Below, in pieces: positions 60,184-64,000 of a stretch of DNA of 64,000 bases. The stretch lies in the NCBI GenBank assembly GCA_023105745.1, contig JALGQZ010000009.1, positions 35,640,409 through 35,704,408 on the forward strand, read 5' to 3'. The notes under the pieces were generated by a model. The model saw only the letters and a program-made list of their open reading frames with translations, was not told where the DNA came from and did not search any database. Each line of letters opens with the position of its first letter. Position 1 is the stretch's first letter. The translations under genes and the position numbers were made by a program. Origin of the DNA: Austropuccinia psidii (taxonomy: Eukaryota > Basidiomycota > Pucciniomycetes > Pucciniales > Sphaerophragmiaceae).

Positions 60184-61448
60184 TCAAGACTATGCTTCCC
60201 ACCACAATAGGTACATAGACCCTCCTTGATTGTTCTTTCTTTTTCAGAATTCATCAACTTGAAATCCTTATTCAATAAAGAAGAATGGGGCTTGTCCCTC
60301 TTCTGAAAATTCTTCTTCTTCTTTTGACTTCAGCTTGAAGAACTTTGAGGATCAGAAGAATGTGACTTTGAGGCTTCTGGCTTCTTCTCTTGATGATGAC
60401 TCTTTTCATTTTGCCGCTCATGGTACCTGGTATCAAGCTCCAGGGTAACATCCATTAAGTCTTGAAGAGAGTCAATTCTTGAAGGATGGGAGGGCAATTG
60501 ATCCAAAATCCTGGATGGCAATCCCTTCCTGAAATGATGGGTGAGAGCTCTTTCACCCCAATCTCCAATTCTTGAGACAAGACTTCTGAAAGAAGCAATG
60601 TGTAAGGATACATGCCCACCTTCTTTCAATCTTAAATAATCCAATTCTGCTTCAGCTTTTCTGACTTGATTTGGGTCCCCAAATAAGGTGAAGAGTTGAG
60701 ATTCAAATAATTTCCATGAATTGAGATGGTAATTTGGATCTTGATTGGTGAGATTGGAAAGATAAGGCTCAATCAATTTTGCAGCCCTGCCAATGAGAAA
60801 TCAAGTGGCATAAAGGACCTTCTTTCTGTCTTAAGAGAGGTTTGCTGGACCATTATGAAAAATTAACTGAAAAGACTGAATAAAGCTTCTGCCTTTGAAG
60901 GGTTGAGTCCCATCAAAGAATTCTGGTGCCTTCATAGATGAAGTCTTTAAGGCTGGTGGTCTTGATGAATCAGAAGATGAAGCTGCTTGAAGATTGGCCA
61001 TAAGCTGAGTCATTTGCTGCATAATGGCCAATAAAAATGGGTCAGACTGATGTGAGACAGGCTGATTAGAATGGGCTAGAGTTGGCCTTCCAGTACCTTG
61101 GGATGCCTCCACAGGAGCAGGGACACCTTCAGTACCATCAGACTCTTCCTCTTCCACAGAATTCTCCTCCTCTTCTTCACCATCTTCACCTGGACCCTTG
61201 AAAATCATCCTTGAAGTTCCTGGAAATCCGCCAACTACTCCTGAAAATGAACTGGATCTTCTTGTCACTCTTCCTTCCTTCCTGGATGGTGCTGCTCCTT
61301 CCAAAGTGGGTCCTCTGTCCAATTTGGCCCTCATTTGAGAAACTTCTGGGGTGCCATCAAGAGGATCCCTAGGAGTTGGAGTGAGAACAGCTTGAGTTCT
61401 GGCCTGAGATCTTGTCTGCCTTGCAGGTGGTGAGTGTTGGATGGGCAT
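60113..61448 (-). pseudogene. Gypsy Gag
   Basis: It starts ATG at 61448 (MPIQHSPPARQTRSQAR). A disordered, acidic N-terminus (EEEENSVEEEESDGTEG) precedes a capsid region (FDGTQPFKGRSFIQSF, then EPYLSNLTNQDPN and LFTLFGDPN) and a zinc knuckle C-x2-C-x3-H-x4-C (CTYCGGKHSLEC near 60180-60220). Stops near 60831, 60777 and 60330 break the frame. The protease frame overlaps the Gag end in another frame, as expected for programmed frameshifting or decay. Confidence 0.88.
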
Positions 61449-61634
61449 TATTTCAGGATATAAATGAAAATAACTGGAAATTAATCAAGATTTGAAGAGG
61501 AAAACTTGAGGCAATTGAAATGATGCTTGAAGTCCAAAGTCAAAATCAATATCTTTAAGAAAATCAATAAAAATCAATAAATCAGATGAAATCTGCAGGT
61601 AAATCAATCAATTAAATATCAAATGAAAACTTGA
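61449..61634 (-). other. Gypsy leader, cut by a T1 element
   Basis: 186 bp upstream of gag without coding signal. The gypsy primer-binding site and 5' LTR must lie beyond the T1 element that starts at 61635. Confidence 0.6.
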
Positions 61635-63601
61635 TGTGAACCTTTGAGATATGACCACATACCCAAAAAGGTCACAAGAAATATTTAAAATAATTACCTT
61701 AAAACTACAAAAATGCCATAAATTGGCATAAAACTTGGTTTAGCTTGAAAACCAATGAATAAAGATGTGAAGAAAATTCTACCATTGGATTACACATGGT
61801 AAAATACACATATACCACTTTTATGGCAGATCTGTAAAGTCAATATTTAATGGGCTATAAGTAATAATACCTTATAAAAAGCATAAATCCTTATTTATTT
61901 CAACGTCCAATGAAAAAAAATGTGAAATAAATGGTACCATTGGATTTTCCATAAACATCCACATATAACACATTTAAGAAGCTAAGCTCCAAAGTCATTA
62001 CTTGAGGAATTAACCTGAATATATGGACTTTTTTGGTCAATGCGTATATGCAAGGATTTTAACCATTATCTTTTGAAATAAGCATGATAGAGTGATTAAC
62101 GAAAAGTAAAGTCATCACGTAATTACAGTAGGAATACAGAAATGAAGTTTATTTCACAAGTTATAAACAAGGTTAAAACCTGTAAGGGATTATTGATTAA
62201 AATCAATAGAGCTGTTGACCACTTTGTTGTGAAAGTGGGCCAAAATTGAAATGAAGTAGACAGTTGGCTTCTACTAGTTCATTCGTGAAGAATGATGTAT
62301 TTTATAGCATAATATTCAAGGTATAACCCCTTGAAATCATGGTTTGAATTTTAAAATATTAAATTTTGACAGAAAAGATGAGTTACAAGAAAAATCATCA
62401 AAAATAGAGTTTTGATGATGTAATGAAATTCGCTTGACAGAGCAATACGGTTATGCCAAGCTATTAGAGTTCACTCTCTGAATAGCTGTAGCGTTTAAAT
62501 CTTAAAAGTTATTAAGGATCAAAGATTGAGCTTAATTTAATCATTTATGATCACTCACTGTAACTTTAAATTAAGTTTAAAGGTCATATGAGTAATAAAA
62601 TTGGTGAATACTGTTAGTTCTTGAGCATAACTAATAAAATACACGAAATTTGGGGTTCTGCCAAGCCTTGACATCTTCAAACTTAGAGCTATAGTGATAA
62701 CTCTAAATAATGGTGTAATAATGATGTAATATGGTTTGATCATGATGTAATCATCACCAAACCTTGGCATATTGATGAATTCCAGTGGATATGATCAGTA
62801 AACGTCTACTAAAAGCCTGTTGGACTCTAGGTGGGAGGTATATACTATAAATAGAGCTCTTTTTATTCTGTTTTCCCCTCAGATTCTTACAAAACATTAA
62901 ATCATTAAATAAAAAAGGTAATTTCTTTATTCTTTCGATATAAAACTTTTTTATTATTAAAGACGAAAGATCATCTTATAATAATCTTAATCTTTGACAT
63001 GATTATTACAATTGTCCAATTGTTTTGTTTAAATTTCTCTAAAAAAACCGCAATTCCACGTAAAACCAAGAAAATTTGTAATATCTCTTAAACTTTATTG
63101 TAACTACAATTTAAACAAGTTGTATTTACATTTCTAGGCGTAAATTTATTAAAAATTATTATATTAAGCATTAAAAGTAGGTTATTTCTCTTATTATAAT
63201 AATCTTTCTCTATTAATACTTTTTAATAATTCCATAATTGATATAAATAGTATTTATACTACTTTATAACCTTAATATTAGTAATATTATTGTTATTAAG
63301 TGTTTTTTATTAATAAAAAACAATTTTTTACGCCTTTATAATTTGTTGGTAACAATAATAAAGTGTTTTTAAATATATTGATTATCTTATATTCATATCT
63401 TTATCTTATATATATTATTTTTATAATATAAATTATATTATTATATTTATCTAATAATATAATTATTTCACGCCATAATTATAATAATTATTTATTATTC
63501 TGATTATTTTTATCTTATTTATTTCATTTATAAGGACATTAATAGTACACTAGGTAAAATATTGGTAATTTTTACTTATTGTTTCATAGTCAAACCTTAC
63601 A
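61635..63601 (+). repeat. T1-group 5' LTR copy B, 1967 bp
   Basis: It begins TGTGAACCTTTGAGATAT and ends CAAACCTTACA. Similarity to copies A and C runs throughout, including TATAAATAGA near 62846 and the AGTAC, hairpin, TTTCATAG end (63534-63601). It is followed by a primer-binding site, so it is the 5' LTR of an element that continues past the right edge. Confidence 0.9.
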
Positions 63602-63618
63602 TTTGGGGGCCTGGCCGT
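63602..63618 (+). other. Primer-binding site of the T1 element
   Basis: TTTGGGGGCCTGGCCGT directly follows the LTR and is identical over 17 nt to the primer site of E2 (minus strand, 20471-20489). Confidence 0.7.
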
Positions 63619-64000
63619 GATATTTACTGTAAAAGACCTTTAAAAAGATTCTAATTGGGCTTATACAATACTAAATTATACTTATAATCATAAAATTATG
63701 TAATAATTTTATATTTATTGATTTTAAAAAGCTATTAAGGCATTTGGAACATCCTTAGACTTGCACAAACTTTCTTTGAGTGAGTCTAGTGATTAAAAAA
63801 GATATTTTATAAACTAAAAATAATTTTATATTATAAATTAATTTTATAAAACGAATCATATTCATTTTTTATTTTATTCTTTAAAAATAAAAACATAAAA
63901 AATGTAAAAAAATATTAAAAACCAATAAAAAAGTTGTTTTAGCCATTTTAAGATGTAAAAACAATTTTTATGTGGAAAATTGCCATATCTTACCAAAAAT
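63619..64000 (+). other. Start of the T1 element internal region
   Basis: AT-rich leader with no ORF. The element body lies outside the window, so its coding capacity is unknown. Confidence 0.6.

Larger units (their letters stand above)
47931..61634 (-). mobile_element. Chromodomain Ty3/gypsy retrotransposon, decayed, 5' LTR outside window
   Basis: On the minus strand the order is leader, gag (61448 down), protease, reverse transcriptase, RNase H, integrase with GPY/F module and chromodomain (to 50204), 3' untranslated region, polypurine tract and 3' LTR (47931-49392). Integrase is interrupted by a nest of three LTRs (50855-57127). A T1 element starts at 61635 inside its leader. Stops and frameshifts in every domain show it is inactive. 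The Gag resembles families I associate with Austropuccinia psidii. Confidence 0.92.

Overview
This window looks like a transposon-dense, AT-rich stretch of a fungal nuclear genome, most likely a rust fungus (Pucciniales). The evidence is short GT-AG introns of 58-74 nt, very long AT-rich LTRs, chromodomain Ty3/gypsy and Ty1/copia elements, and a small island of secreted-protein-like genes. The gypsy Gag and Pol resemble, from memory, families abundant in the myrtle rust Austropuccinia psidii. I could not verify that assignment.

Layout. (1) 1-12939: a plus-strand LTR element (E1) cut by the left window edge. It has a gag-protease ORF, an in-frame stop, a second ORF and a 4.8-kb non-coding tail, but no reverse transcriptase or integrase. 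(2) 13120-22683: an LTR of group T1, split by E2, a complete minus-strand gag-protease-only LTR element (14457-21985, target duplication ACAAT). (3) 23385-24213: 14 copies of a 59-bp unit built from inverted repeats. (4) 24570-28692: an unrecognised multi-exon gene, split by a solo LTR of the E2 family and carrying an in-frame stop. (5) 30866-34000: a gene fragment abutting a truncated T2 LTR whose 3' part is tandemly duplicated. (6) 34001-39056: a decayed Ty1/copia element split by a T1 solo LTR. (7) 39646-41387: the only apparently intact host genes, two spliced minus-strand genes for small putatively secreted proteins, one with seven C-x3-P-x4-C repeats. (8) 42406-47528: a second Ty1/copia remnant with a solo LTR of the gypsy family, itself split by a T3 solo LTR. 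(9) 47931-61634 and beyond: a minus-strand chromodomain Ty3/gypsy element with three further LTR insertions nested inside its integrase. (10) 61635-64000: the 5' LTR, primer-binding site and start of the internal region of a T1 element that runs off the right edge.

How it fits together. Seven solo LTRs have recognisable target-site duplications, and where they interrupt a coding sequence, deleting LTR plus one duplication restores the reading frame. That gives a relative order of insertion. Four LTR families (T1-T4) differ internally but share both termini: 5' TGTGAGCCT..., and a 3' end made of an AGTAC box, a hairpin whose stem sequence varies but still pairs, TTTCATA and CTTACA. This shared terminal architecture, the flipping 59-bp hairpin array and the Cys-repeat secreted protein are the items I would follow up first.
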